Positions 15,377 to 24,048 of a stretch of 64,000 nt of DNA are shown one piece after another. The position numbers were made by a program, and so were the translations under genes. The notes under the pieces are model-generated. The model did not search any database. It was given only the letters and a program-made list of their open reading frames with translations, and was not told the DNA's origin. This DNA is from Lentzea kentuckyensis (lineage in GTDB: Bacteria > Actinomycetota > Actinomycetes > Mycobacteriales > Pseudonocardiaceae): NCBI RefSeq assembly GCF_002150765.1, contig NZ_MUYM01000009.1, positions 35,310-99,309 of the forward strand, given 5' to 3'. The stretch's first letter is position 1; every line of letters begins with the position of its first letter.

Positions 15377-16989
15377 CAGGACATCCGGAACACGGGACCA
15401 CGGGCGCGGAACGGCAGATGCGCGCCCGCCGGGATCAGGAACGCGTGGTCGCGCCGGATCCGCAGCACGTCGCACCACCCGTCGGTGATGACGAGGATCG
15501 GGCCGGCCGACGGGAAGTCCGCGGCGCGTTCGAGCAGGTCGATGCCGGGCTGCAGCACCGTGCCGCCACGCCCGCGCACCGTCACCCGGCCCGCGATGTC
15601 CTCGACGGGCACATATCCGGCGTCATATGCCATCGCGTCACAGAAAACCACGCGTGCGGCAGGCACGTCACGTGCGGCGGCGTAGGAAGCGATCGCGCCC
15701 AGAGCCTTGCCCAGCAACTTGGGATCCATCGAACCGGACGTGTCGAGCACGACCCCGAACGTCGGTCGTGACTCCAGCGTCTCGGGTCGCACCCAGCCGG
15801 GCCGGGGAATGTCCGGAGTGGACGCTTGCCGCCGCGACGCACGCGCGTAGGTCCGCCGCTTCTCCACGGCGGGAACGAATTCCTCGAACCACCGCGCCAG
15901 CTGGGCGTCCCACGACAGCGGTGGGTGTTCGAGCGCGCGGATCTCCTCGACCAGTCCGGCGGGCAGCAGGCCGCGAGCCGACGTGTGATAGCTGAGCCCG
16001 GTCAGCAAAGCCCGTCGGTAGAACTCGTCCAGGTCGGTGACGTCGGAAGGTCCGCGCAACGGCTCACCGAGCAGGTCGCCCTGGTGATGGCCCCGCAACG
16101 TGAGCAGCTTCCGGTACCGCCGCAGGTCCACTGCGATCCGGTCGTAGATCGACTCCACCGACAGGCCGCGCAGGGAAGGGTCGTGCAGCACACCTTCCGG
16201 AGCCGCGCCCACGCCCATCTCGACCAGCCAGCCGTTGACCACGAAGTCGGCGGCGATGTTCCACAGGTACGCGTCCCGCCCGCCGACCCGGTCGCAGTGG
16301 CGCAGCGCGGCGTGCAGCATCTCGTGCGCGAGCACGAACCGCCATTCCGGCTTCGACAAGCCCGCCAACGGGTTCACGTAGATCTCGGCCGAGGCCGTGG
16401 ACACCGCCGCGATCGAGATGTTCCAGCCCCGCGCCAGTTCGGGGTCCGCCACCACGGTCATCGTCGACGCCAGAGCGCCCAGCAGCGGGTAGTTCGACAC
16501 GAACCAGCCCAGCGCGAGCTGCCACTCGGTCTTCACCGGCCGCGCGTCGCTCAACGACGACCGCGCGCCACCCGCCACGTCGATCGCGGCCACGGCGGCG
16601 TTGGACAACCCGGTGGCGAACCGGTCGGCCCACTTCTTCGGGTCCTTCGACTCCCCGCCGCGCACGCACCGGCCAGACTCCCACGACAACGGCCGCGTGC
16701 CGAACTTCAGCGCGGGCTGGAAGTCCTGCACGTCGTCACAGGAGAAAGTGCCGAAACCCAGGTGCAGCAGGCAATGCGCGAAGACCCACGTCCACTCGTC
16801 CTCGCTCGCCTTCTTCGTCGGGTGGGCGAGTAGCGTGCCGTCCAGCGAGATGTCCGCCCACGGATGCTCCGACTGGCGGCGCACGAACGTGCTGAGGGCG
16901 GCGAACAGCGGATGTGAGTTGATCCGCCGGTCCGCCGCCGCGAACGCCAGCGCGGCAGGGTCGACGTGTGCCTTCGAACGCCGGCTCAT
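15376..16989 (-). CDS. Metallopeptidase-like/VWA domain protein (DUF2201 type)
   Basis: The 537-residue protein has two parts. The N-terminal putative metallopeptidase domain contains the zinc motif FVLAHEMLHAALRH (HEMLH at about residues 222-226). The C-terminal von Willebrand A-like domain contains FGVVLDTSGSMDPKLLG (MIDAS motif DxSGS), FCDAMAYD and ILVITDGWCDV. VWA proteins of this kind are the client adaptor of a neighbouring MoxR AAA+ ATPase. ATG at 16989 overlaps the MoxR stop (ATGA). The protease site looks complete, so it may be an active peptidase or a peptidase-derived scaffold. Confidence 0.88.
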   Translation of the reverse strand: MSRRSKAHVDPAALAFAAADRRINSHPLFAALSTFVRRQSEHPWADISLDGTLLAHPTKKASEDEWTWVFAHCLLHLGFGTFSCDDVQDFQPALKFGTRPLSWESGRCVRGGESKDPKKWADRFATGLSNAAVAAIDVAGGARSSLSDARPVKTEWQLALGWFVSNYPLLGALASTMTVVADPELARGWNISIAAVSTASAEIYVNPLAGLSKPEWRFVLAHEMLHAALRHCDRVGGRDAYLWNIAADFVVNGWLVEMGVGAAPEGVLHDPSLRGLSVESIYDRIAVDLRRYRKLLTLRGHHQGDLLGEPLRGPSDVTDLDEFYRRALLTGLSYHTSARGLLPAGLVEEIRALEHPPLSWDAQLARWFEEFVPAVEKRRTYARASRRQASTPDIPRPGWVRPETLESRPTFGVVLDTSGSMDPKLLGKALGAIASYAAARDVPAARVVFCDAMAYDAGYVPVEDIAGRVTVRGRGGTVLQPGIDLLERAADFPSAGPILVITDGWCDVLRIRRDHAFLIPAGAHLPFRARGPVFRMS

Positions 16990-18047
16990 GCCCGTGCCGC
17001 GACCAGTCGCGGCAGGTCGCGGGTGACCTCGACGAGGAACCACGCGGGCAGCACGGGGTTGCCGTCGTCGTCGGCCGCGATCACCATCTGCGCGATCTCC
17101 AGCGACAACTCGGCCAGTTCCAGCAGCAACGCCTTGCCGCGGTGAGCGAGCTGCTTGCCCGCCGCGGGCGCGTGCGCCTTGTCGTGCGGCAGTTCCTTCA
17201 CCAGCCGCGCGCGGAACGCCTCGGCCAGGAAGTACAGCAGGTCGCGGTCACCTGGCGCGGACGGCCAGCGGGCGTCACCGCGCAGCACGGCCTCCAACCC
17301 GTACGCGTGCCGGACGGTCTTCACGTACGCCCTGAACATCGAGGCGTGGTTCGCGGTGACCGTGCCGAACGCCAGCACCCCGAGCAGGTCATCGGAGATG
17401 TCGTCGCCGAACGAGTGCAGCGCGTCGGACAGCATGTGCCAGCCGCGCGGCGTGGAGAACGTCTCCTCGACCTTCGGCGCCGCGCTCCACAGGTGGTCCG
17501 GGCGCTGCGTCAGGTAGTCGAGCACCCACGGGTGGATGTTCGACTCGCGCGCCCAGTCCAGCCAGTCGCGGGCCGACGCCGTGAGGTGCACGTGGATCAT
17601 GCGGTTCACGAGTGCGGACGCCATCGGGCGCGCCAGGGCGTTGTCCACCGCCCGGTTGCCGGCGCCGATCACGATCGAGCCCTTCGGCAGCTCGTAGGAG
17701 CCGATGCGCCGGTCGAGGATCAGCGAGTAGAACGCCTTCTGCACCTCCGGGCTGCTCGCGTTCAGTTCGTCGAGGAACAGGCAGTACGGGTCGTGGCGGG
17801 CGATGGATTCCGGTGGGGCGAACCGGGACCTGCCACCGACCAGTTCCGGAACTCCGATCAGGTCCTCCGGAGCGAGCTGCGTGCCCAGCAGCGTCACGCA
17901 CTCCAGGCCCAGCTCGGCGGCGAACTTGCGGACGAGCGACGACTTGCCGATACCCGGTGCTCCCCAGAGGAAGACCGGTCGGACGACGGCGACGTGCAGC
18001 AGCACCTCCGGAAGCTGTGCTGGTGTCACGGTGACTGTGGATCGCAT
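16986..18047 (-). CDS. MoxR-family AAA+ ATPase
   Basis: The 353-residue ATPase has Walker A LWGAPGIGKSSLVRKF (about residues 25-40), Walker B YCLFLDELNASSPEVQ, sensor 1 SIVIGAGNRAVDNALARPM and an arginine finger region LVNRMIHVHL. MoxR proteins are chaperone-like ATPases that act on partner complexes through VWA proteins, and here the VWA partner follows with a 4-nt overlap. ATG at 18047 was chosen since upstream in-frame residues carry no ATPase similarity. It heads a four-gene operon (MoxR, VWA/metallopeptidase, DUF3800, methyltransferase). Confidence 0.9.
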   Translation of the reverse strand: MRSTVTVTPAQLPEVLLHVAVVRPVFLWGAPGIGKSSLVRKFAAELGLECVTLLGTQLAPEDLIGVPELVGGRSRFAPPESIARHDPYCLFLDELNASSPEVQKAFYSLILDRRIGSYELPKGSIVIGAGNRAVDNALARPMASALVNRMIHVHLTASARDWLDWARESNIHPWVLDYLTQRPDHLWSAAPKVEETFSTPRGWHMLSDALHSFGDDISDDLLGVLAFGTVTANHASMFRAYVKTVRHAYGLEAVLRGDARWPSAPGDRDLLYFLAEAFRARLVKELPHDKAHAPAAGKQLAHRGKALLLELAELSLEIAQMVIAADDDGNPVLPAWFLVEVTRDLPRLVAARA

Positions 18048-18140
18048 CAGGCGTGCAGGATGCCCCACCCGACTTGTTCCGGTCGCCCGAATTTGTTGAC
18101 ACGAGCAGTGGTCTGGTGCTGTGATGCAACCCACAACGGA

Positions 18141-18160
18141 TAGGAAACCTTCTTAACTAA
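18141..18160 (+). promoter_or_regulatory. AT-rich element upstream of the GH5 gene
   Basis: The stretch TAGGAAACCTTCTTAACTAA lies 44 nt before the GH5 start codon in a divergent promoter region. Similar GAAA-N-TTCTTA pseudo-palindromic motifs occur in front of secreted hydrolase genes of actinomycetes. It may be a promoter or repressor site; sequence alone does not decide. Confidence 0.3.
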
Positions 18161-18203
18161 ATCGCCGCCGCACCCTGTTGTTCCCCTACACAGGAGGCAC
18201 CCT

Positions 18204-19886
18204 GTGGCCAGATCCCTGTTCTTGGTCCTTCCGGCAGCGCTGGCGCTCGCCGTTCCGGCCGTCGCGGTCGCCGCCCCGGTCCAGTACCAGGCGGAGAGCG
18301 CGACGATCTCGAACGGTCTCGTCGAGTCGAACCACGCCGGCTTCACCGGCAGCGGTTTCGTCAACTACGACAACGAGGTCGGCAGTTCCGTCGAGTTCAC
18401 CGTGACCTCGCCCAGCGCGGGGCAGGCGACGCTCACGTTCCGGTTCGCCAACGGCACCACGGCCAACCGCCCGATGGACGTCTCGGTGAACGGCTCGCTG
18501 GCGGCGGACGAGCTCTCGTTCCCCGGTACGGGCGCGTGGACCACCTGGACCAGCCGCACCACCACGGTGAACCTGAACGCGGGCACCAACACGATCAAGA
18601 CGGTCGCGACCACCGCCAACGGCGGCCCGAACCTCGACCGGCTCGACGTCGAACCCCCGTCCGGCCCGCCGGACACGGTCGCCCCCTCGACGCCGGGCAA
18701 CCTTCGTTCGACCGCGCAGACCGCGTCGTCGATCTCGCTGGCGTGGGACGCGTCCACGGACAACGTGGGCGTGACCGGGTACGTGCTGTCCAACGGGCAG
18801 ACCGCGACCGGCACCACGCACACGGTGACCGGGCTGACGCCGGACACCTCGTACACCTTCACCGTGCAGGCGCGGGACGCGGCAGGGAACCTGTCCGGCG
18901 CGTCGAACTCGGTGACCGTGAAGACCACGCCGGGCACCCCCGGTGGCACCAGGCCGCACGACATCAACGGTCTGCTGCGCGTGTGCGGTGTGCAGCTGTG
19001 CAACCAGTACAACAAGCCCATCCAGTTGCGCGGCATGAGCACGCACGGCATCCAGTGGTACGCCCAGTGCATCAAGCCCGCATCGTGGGACGCGCTGGTG
19101 GACGACTGGGGCGGCGACTTCATCCGCACCGCGATGTACATCCAGGAAGGCGGGTACGAGACCAACCCGCGCAAGTTCACCGACCTGGTGCACAGCTACA
19201 TCGAGGAAGCGACCCGGCGCGGTATCTACGTCCTGATCGACTGGCACCAGCTCTCGCCGGGCGACCCGAACTACAACCTGTCGCGCGCCAAGACGTTCTT
19301 CACCGAGATCGCCCAGCGGCACAAGGACAAGACCAACATCATCTACGACATCGCGAACGAGCCGAACGAGGTCTCCTGGGCGAAGGTCAAGTCCTACGCC
19401 GAGCAGATGATCCCGGTGATCCGCAACATCGACCCGGACAGCCTGATCGTCTCGGGCACGCACGGCTGGTCGACGTTCGGCTACTCCGACGGCGAGGACG
19501 CGTCGGTGGTGCTGAACAACAAGGTCAACGCGACCAACTTCATGTACTCGTTCCACTTCTACGCGAACTCGCACAAGCAGGACTACATCAACGTCCTGGA
19601 CCGCGTCTCGAGCGCGGTGCCCGTCTTCGTGACGGAGTTCGGCACCCAGACCGCGTCCGGTGACGGTGCGAACGACTTCACGACGTCGCAGAAGTACATC
19701 GACCTGATGGCCCGCAAGAAGATCTCCTGGGCCAACTGGAACTTCTCCGACGACAACAGGTCGGGTGCGGTGTTCAAGACCGGCACGTGTTCCGGCAACA
19801 ACTTCAGCGGCACCGGTGTGCTGAAGCCGGCGGGCGTCTGGGTGCGCGAACGCATGCGGACCCCCGACGACTTCCCGACGAGCTAG
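18204..19886 (+). CDS. Secreted GH5 endoglucanase with N-terminal CBM and FnIII domains
   Basis: The 560-residue protein has a signal peptide (to VAVAAPV), a CBM6/CBM35-type beta-sandwich starting YQAESATISNGLVESNHAGFTGSGFVNY, a fibronectin type III domain (APSTPGNLRSTAQTASSISLAWDASTDNVGVTGYVL) and a C-terminal glycoside hydrolase family 5 barrel. In the barrel NIIYDIANEPNE carries the acid/base Glu and VPVFVTEFGTQ the nucleophile Glu, with the upstream IRTAMYI and YVLIDWHQL strands. It is expected to cut beta-1,4-glucans (cellulose-type) outside the cell. GTG at 18204 is preceded by AGGAGG at 18191-18196. It ends just before a perfect hairpin. Confidence 0.93.
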   Translation: MARSLFLVLPAALALAVPAVAVAAPVQYQAESATISNGLVESNHAGFTGSGFVNYDNEVGSSVEFTVTSPSAGQATLTFRFANGTTANRPMDVSVNGSLAADELSFPGTGAWTTWTSRTTTVNLNAGTNTIKTVATTANGGPNLDRLDVEPPSGPPDTVAPSTPGNLRSTAQTASSISLAWDASTDNVGVTGYVLSNGQTATGTTHTVTGLTPDTSYTFTVQARDAAGNLSGASNSVTVKTTPGTPGGTRPHDINGLLRVCGVQLCNQYNKPIQLRGMSTHGIQWYAQCIKPASWDALVDDWGGDFIRTAMYIQEGGYETNPRKFTDLVHSYIEEATRRGIYVLIDWHQLSPGDPNYNLSRAKTFFTEIAQRHKDKTNIIYDIANEPNEVSWAKVKSYAEQMIPVIRNIDPDSLIVSGTHGWSTFGYSDGEDASVVLNNKVNATNFMYSFHFYANSHKQDYINVLDRVSSAVPVFVTEFGTQTASGDGANDFTTSQKYIDLMARKKISWANWNFSDDNRSGAVFKTGTCSGNNFSGTGVLKPAGVWVRERMRTPDDFPTS

Positions 19887-19891
19887 CGTGC

Positions 19892-19940
19892 GATGAAGGG
19901 CACCTTCATCCACCTCAGGTGGATGAAGGTGCCCTTCATC
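19892..19940. terminator. 24-bp perfect hairpin, dispersed family copy 1
   Basis: Arm 1 (19892-19915) and arm 2 (19917-19940) are perfectly complementary over 24 bp with a single central C. Each arm is itself an inverted repeat (GATGAAGG/CCTTCATC around a 3-nt centre), so it can form one long or two short hairpins. It separates the convergent GH5 and ligase genes and overlaps the latter's stop codon by 2 nt. It is related in sequence to the hairpin at 23990-24048. Confidence 0.8.
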
Positions 19941-21417
19941 ACGTCAGCGGCCAGGTGTGCACCGGTTCGTTGGTGTGCATCAGGTCGACGTAGGTCCTCA
20001 GCATCGTGCGGAGCGCGTCAGCCCGGTCCATGTGCGTGTGGTCGTAGTGCCGGTGGAACTCGCGCGCCTGCCAGGTCGCCCCGTTCACACCGGTGAGGCA
20101 GCGCTGCTCGATCACCCCGAGCAGCTTGTCCCGTTCGGCGGAGTCGACACCCCAGCGGATCAGCCCCTCGTGCGCGAGCGGCAGCAACCGGCGCAGCACC
20201 AGTTCGACGACGGGCACGGTGCCGACGCCCGGCCAGTACATCTGCGCGTCCATGCCGTTGCGCGAGGCGGCGTTGAAGTTCTCCTCCGCCGCCTGGAAGC
20301 TCATCTGGGACCACAGTGGACGCTCGTCCTCCGCCAAGGCCCGCACCAGACCGAAGTACAGCGCCGCGTTCGCCAGAGTGTCCACAATGGTCGGACCGGC
20401 CGGCAGCACGCGGTTCTCGACGCGCAGGTGCGGGCGGTCGCGCACCACGTCGTACACCGGGCGGTTCCAGCGGTAGATGGTGCCGTTGTGCAGCTTCAGC
20501 TCGCTGAGCGTGGGCGTGTCGCCGTGATCGAGCACGGCCAGCGGGTCCTCTTCGTCGCAGATGGGCAGCAACGCGGGGAAGTAGCGGACGTTCTCCTCGA
20601 ACAGGTCGAAGATCGAGTTGATCCACCGCTCGCCGAACCACACCCGCGGGCGCACGCCCTGGGCCTTGAGCTCGTCGCCGCGGGTGTCGGTGGCCTGCTG
20701 GAACAACGCGATGCGGGTCTCGCGCCAGAGTTCCTTGCCGAGGAAGAACGGCGAGTTCGCGCCCACCGCGACCTGCACGCCCGCGATGGCCTGGGCGGCG
20801 TTCCAGTAGGCGGGGAACTGCTCGGGGCTCACCTGCAGGTGCAGCTGCGTGCTGGTGCAGGCCGCCTCGGGGACGATCGAGCTCGCGGTGAGGTGCAGGC
20901 GTTCGACACCGTCGATGGCGATCTGCAGGTCCTCGCCGCGCGCGGCCAGCACCTGTTCGTTGAGCAGGGCGTAGCGCGGGTTGCTGGACAGCTGGTCCGG
21001 CGTGACGTGCTTGGTCCGCAGCGTCGGCAGGATGCCGTTGATGACCATGTGCGCGCCGATCCCGCGCGCCTTCTCCTCCGCGGAGTTGAGGCTGCGCCGG
21101 ACGGTCTCCTCGAACGAGGTGATGCCGCCGCCCGCGAGCCGGCGCGGGGCCACGTTGATCTCGATGTTCCACTGGCCGAGCTCGGTCACGAAGTCCGGGT
21201 CGTCGATGACCGCGAGCGCCTCGTGGTTCTTCATCGCCGGGTCGGCGTTCTCGTCGATGAGGTTGATCTCGATCTCGAGGCCCGTCATCGGCCTCTCGAA
21301 GTCGAACCGGGACTCACGCAGCATCCGGGCGAACACGTCGAGACACCGCCGCACCTTCGTGCGGTACCGCGTGCGGTCCTCGCGGGTGAACTCGTGCTTC
21401 GCGACGTCCTCGCCCAT
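19939..21417 (-). CDS. Glutamate-cysteine ligase family (GCS2-like) protein
   Basis: At about 492 residues it shows the carboxylate-amine ligase core: MTGLEIEINLIDENAD (ATP/metal-binding Glu residues), GQWNIEINVAPRRL, CTSTQLHLQVSPEQFPAYWNAAQA and a late RVENRVLPAGPTIVD. Enzymes of this fold join glutamate to an amine such as cysteine. Because mycothiol rather than glutathione is the usual thiol of this group, the real substrate may be another amine (as in ergothioneine synthesis or YbdK-type weak ligases); the partner enzymes are not adjacent. ATG at 21417 (MGEDVAKHEF) was chosen over a longer frame. It is monocistronic, followed by a hairpin. Confidence 0.85.
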   Translation of the reverse strand: MGEDVAKHEFTREDRTRYRTKVRRCLDVFARMLRESRFDFERPMTGLEIEINLIDENADPAMKNHEALAVIDDPDFVTELGQWNIEINVAPRRLAGGGITSFEETVRRSLNSAEEKARGIGAHMVINGILPTLRTKHVTPDQLSSNPRYALLNEQVLAARGEDLQIAIDGVERLHLTASSIVPEAACTSTQLHLQVSPEQFPAYWNAAQAIAGVQVAVGANSPFFLGKELWRETRIALFQQATDTRGDELKAQGVRPRVWFGERWINSIFDLFEENVRYFPALLPICDEEDPLAVLDHGDTPTLSELKLHNGTIYRWNRPVYDVVRDRPHLRVENRVLPAGPTIVDTLANAALYFGLVRALAEDERPLWSQMSFQAAEENFNAASRNGMDAQMYWPGVGTVPVVELVLRRLLPLAHEGLIRWGVDSAERDKLLGVIEQRCLTGVNGATWQAREFHRHYDHTHMDRADALRTMLRTYVDLMHTNEPVHTWPLT

Positions 21418-21494
21418 GGTGGCCTCCCGGCGGTCGAGGGCTAACCCCACCACTGTGCATCATGGTTGATCAATCCGACACCCGTGTCTTGTTC

Positions 21495-22136
21495 CTACTC
21501 GGTGGGCACGGCGATCGCGGTCACGAGGATGTCGCCCTGCACCAGCCAGCGGCCGTGGAACCCGGCGACGGGCGTGTCCGGCAGCAGGATCCGCGAGTGG
21601 AACGTGCCGTCGGCGCTGAGCGTGATGTCGGCGTCCTCGAAGCCCAGCCACCGCTGGGTGATCGGGTACCAGGCCTTGTAGGTCGACTCCTTGGCGCTGA
21701 ACAGCAGCCGGTCCCAGCAGATCTTCGGGTCGTCCACCTTCAGGCCCGGCATCCGCCTGATCTCCGCGGGGATCGCGATGGCCTCCAGCACGCCCTTGGG
21801 TGCGGCGGCGTGCGGCTCGGCGTCGATGCCGATGGTCCGGAAGTCGGTCTTGCTGGCGAGCGCCGCGGCCCGGTAGCCCAGGCAGTGCGTCAGGCTGCCG
21901 ACGATGCCCTCCGGCCACAGCGGTTCGCGCTTCGGCCCTGGGAGGATCGGCGCCGGCTCCACGCCGAGGCTCCGCATGGCCTCGCGGGCGCACGCGCGGG
22001 CCGTGCCGAACTCGAACCGCCGCTTGGGCACGGCGTTGCCGAGCAGCGCCTCCTCCTCGGGGAAGAGTTCGACCGGTTGCTCGTCGTTGTACCGCTCCAC
22101 CGCCGCGATGGGGGGAGGAAGAAGCTGTTCCAGCAC
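21495..22136 (-). CDS. 4'-phosphopantetheinyl transferase, PptT/Sfp type
   Basis: The 213-residue enzyme transfers 4'-phosphopantetheine from CoA to carrier proteins of fatty acid, polyketide or non-ribosomal peptide synthesis. It has the Sfp/EntD motifs: GIVGSLTHC (about residue 78), GIDAEPH with the metal-binding Asp, and LLFSAKESTYKAWYP with the Glu and Lys of motif 3. It starts with GTG 1 nt after the stop of a metallophosphoesterase gene. That pairing matches mycobacterial pptT with pptH, in which the phosphoesterase removes what the transferase adds. It is probably the main transferase of the cell. Confidence 0.92.
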   Translation of the reverse strand: MLEQLLPPPIAAVERYNDEQPVELFPEEEALLGNAVPKRRFEFGTARACAREAMRSLGVEPAPILPGPKREPLWPEGIVGSLTHCLGYRAAALASKTDFRTIGIDAEPHAAAPKGVLEAIAIPAEIRRMPGLKVDDPKICWDRLLFSAKESTYKAWYPITQRWLGFEDADITLSADGTFHSRILLPDTPVAGFHGRWLVQGDILVTAIAVPTE

Positions 22137-22137
22137 G

Positions 22138-22956
22138 TCACGACTCCCGGAGCACGTCGTGCAGCTTCACCTGGGTGGTGCCGCGTGGCTTCCACTCGCG
22201 CGGGTAACCGAGCGAGACCTCGTCGAACCGCACGCCGTCGTAGTGCGTCGTGCGCGGGATGTGCAGGTGGCCGTAGACCATCTCGACCGCGTTGAACCTG
22301 CGGTGCCAGTCCGCGGTCAGCGTGGTGCCGCACCAGAGCGCGAACTCCGGGTAGCGCAGCACGAACGTGGGGTCGCGCACGAGCGGGTAGTGGTTGATCA
22401 GCACGGTCGGGCCCTCGATCTGGGCGAGCCGTTCCTCGGTCTCGCGTACCCGCGCCTCGCACCAGGCCTCGCGGGACGGGTACGGGTCGGGGTGCAGGAA
22501 GTACTCGTCGGTGCACACCACGCCCGCCTCGTGCGCGATGGCGAGGGCGGACTTCACGTCCGTGGCGCCATGCGGCCGAAAGGAGTAGTCGTACCCGAGG
22601 AACAGTGGACAGACAGTGACCGGACCGTTGGGGCCGGGGAACGTGACGTACGGGTCCTCGGGCGTGATCACGTCGAGGCTGCGGCAGAGCTCCACGAGCT
22701 GCTTGTAGCGCACCTCGCCGCGCGCCTGGTTCTCGTCGTCCTTGGTGGTCCAGAGCTCGTGGTTGCCCGGCGACCAGATGAGCCTGCCGAACTTCGGCCG
22801 CAGCGTCCTGAGCGTCCACTCGACGGCCGAGAACTTCTCGCCGATGTCCCCGGCGATGATCAGCCAGTCGCTCGGGTCCGACGGCGCGATCGCCTCCACG
22901 ACATCACGGTTGTCCTGGTAGGAGACGTGCAGGTCACTGGTGGCCAAGAGCTTCAC
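22138..22956 (-). CDS. Calcineurin-like metallophosphoesterase, PptH-like
   Basis: The 272-residue enzyme has the metallophosphoesterase motifs in order: LLATSDLHVSY (D-x-H), LIIAGDIGEKF (GD), IWSPGNHELW (GNHE), LINHYPLV (H) and MVYGHLHIPR (GHxH). The gene is directly upstream of the phosphopantetheinyl transferase with a 1-nt gap, the arrangement of pptH/pptT in Mycobacterium tuberculosis, where PptH hydrolyses phosphopantetheine from holo-carrier proteins. By that synteny it is likely the opposing hydrolase. GTG at 22956 is the natural start; the longer frame lacks similarity. Confidence 0.88.
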   Translation of the reverse strand: MKLLATSDLHVSYQDNRDVVEAIAPSDPSDWLIIAGDIGEKFSAVEWTLRTLRPKFGRLIWSPGNHELWTTKDDENQARGEVRYKQLVELCRSLDVITPEDPYVTFPGPNGPVTVCPLFLGYDYSFRPHGATDVKSALAIAHEAGVVCTDEYFLHPDPYPSREAWCEARVRETEERLAQIEGPTVLINHYPLVRDPTFVLRYPEFALWCGTTLTADWHRRFNAVEMVYGHLHIPRTTHYDGVRFDEVSLGYPREWKPRGTTQVKLHDVLRES

Positions 22957-23223
22957 AGGTCGAACGTTACTTAAGGCGTCAACGACCGGATCAGTACCGC
23001 CCGGCGGTGCGCGGGTCGGTCCACCCGGTAGTGGGACAAGTGCCACGACCGGTTATCCGTTCGTCGCAGACAGTGCGCCACTCGTCTCAACAGGGCAAGC
23101 CGTGCGTCGCCACTGCACGTCCGCTCATCGCCTTTCATGGCCTACCTACTTACCTGTTTTCCGGCCCGCTTCCTACTGTGAGCGCTGTCACCTGACGGAA
23201 AAGTCCTGGCGGAGGACCACACC

Positions 23224-23976
23224 ATGACCGACTCACAGTTCGCTCGCACCCCGGACCCGCGACTCGCGCGGCAGGTCCCGCCCCGTCAGGTGCCGCAACG
23301 GCCCGTCCCCCCACGGCAGGGCCAGGTCCCGGTGCGCTACGGCCAGCCGGTGGACCCGCGCCTCGCGGCCAACCCCTCGTTCCGCCGCACCGTCGGCGCC
23401 GAGATCGCCCGGCACGCCCAGCAGCAGCACGCCTACGCCGTCCCCCAGCGTCGCACCACGGCCGAGGACACCGCCCTGGCCACGCTGCTCCGCTCCCGTC
23501 AGCGCGCCGAGTCCGCCCGCCAGGACACCCGGCCCGCCGACGCCGCGCCGCGCCAGGACTCCTGGATGCGCACGGCCTCCTGGCCGGAGCACAGCTGCGA
23601 GACCGGTCGCGGTGACGTCATCGAGCAGCTCTCGTCGCGCCTCGTCTCGCCCAAGCTGTGGGCCGTCGTCGAGCCGATCATCCCGCCGGCCAAGGTGCGC
23701 CGTCAGGGCGGTGGCCGTGGCCGCGTCTGCAACCGTGCGGTGTTCACGGCGATCGTGTTCGTGCTGTCTTCGGGGTGCGCTTGGCGGCACCTGCCGGCGT
23801 CGTTCGGGGTGACCGTGCCGACCGTGCACCGGCGCTTCCAGGAGTGGACTGACCTGGGACTTTGGGTTCGTCTGCGGCGTGCGGCAGCCGAGGGTGCCTG
23901 CGGGACCGAGGAGCTCGACTGGATTCGCGCGGTGCTCGACGCAGCCGACCGCCGGGCGGCGAAAGCCGCCAGCTGA
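23224..23976 (+). CDS. Transposase-derived DNA-binding protein with disordered N-terminus
   Basis: The 250-residue protein is a fusion. Residues 1-130 are low-complexity and rich in Pro, Gln, Arg and Ala (PRQVPQRPVPPRQGQVP, then QQQHAYAVPQRR). Residues about 140-225 match the N-terminal domain of IS5-family transposases (DUF4096): LVSPKLWAVVEPIIPP...GGRGRVCNRAVFTAIVFVLSSGCAWRHLP...TVHRRFQEWTDLGLW. The catalytic DDE domain is absent; the frame ends about 25 residues later with a normal stop. No inverted repeats or target duplications were seen at its edges. It has GGAGG at 23211-23215 and start ATG 23224, so it looks like an expressed, domesticated gene rather than debris. Confidence 0.8.
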   Translation: MTDSQFARTPDPRLARQVPPRQVPQRPVPPRQGQVPVRYGQPVDPRLAANPSFRRTVGAEIARHAQQQHAYAVPQRRTTAEDTALATLLRSRQRAESARQDTRPADAAPRQDSWMRTASWPEHSCETGRGDVIEQLSSRLVSPKLWAVVEPIIPPAKVRRQGGGRGRVCNRAVFTAIVFVLSSGCAWRHLPASFGVTVPTVHRRFQEWTDLGLWVRLRRAAAEGACGTEELDWIRAVLDAADRRAAKAAS

Positions 23977-23989
23977 TCGCGCCATGATC

Positions 23990-24048
23990 GCTGCCATGAA
24001 CGGCGCTTTCGTGGACCTGGGGTCCACGAAAGCGCCGTTCATGGCAGC
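23990..24048. terminator. 27-bp perfect hairpin, dispersed family copy 2
   Basis: Arm 1 (23990-24016) and arm 2 (24022-24048) are perfectly complementary over 27 bp around the loop CTGGG. It lies between two convergent genes and ends immediately before the stop codon of the LytS kinase gene. The inner arm shares 17 of 23 positions with the hairpin at 19892-19940, and the differing bases are compensated in the opposite arm. Confidence 0.8.

Noticed and set aside
23224..24048. Possible insertion sequence around the DUF4096 gene
   Set aside because: No catalytic domain, terminal inverted repeats or target duplication found; the only inverted repeat is the downstream terminator-like hairpin.
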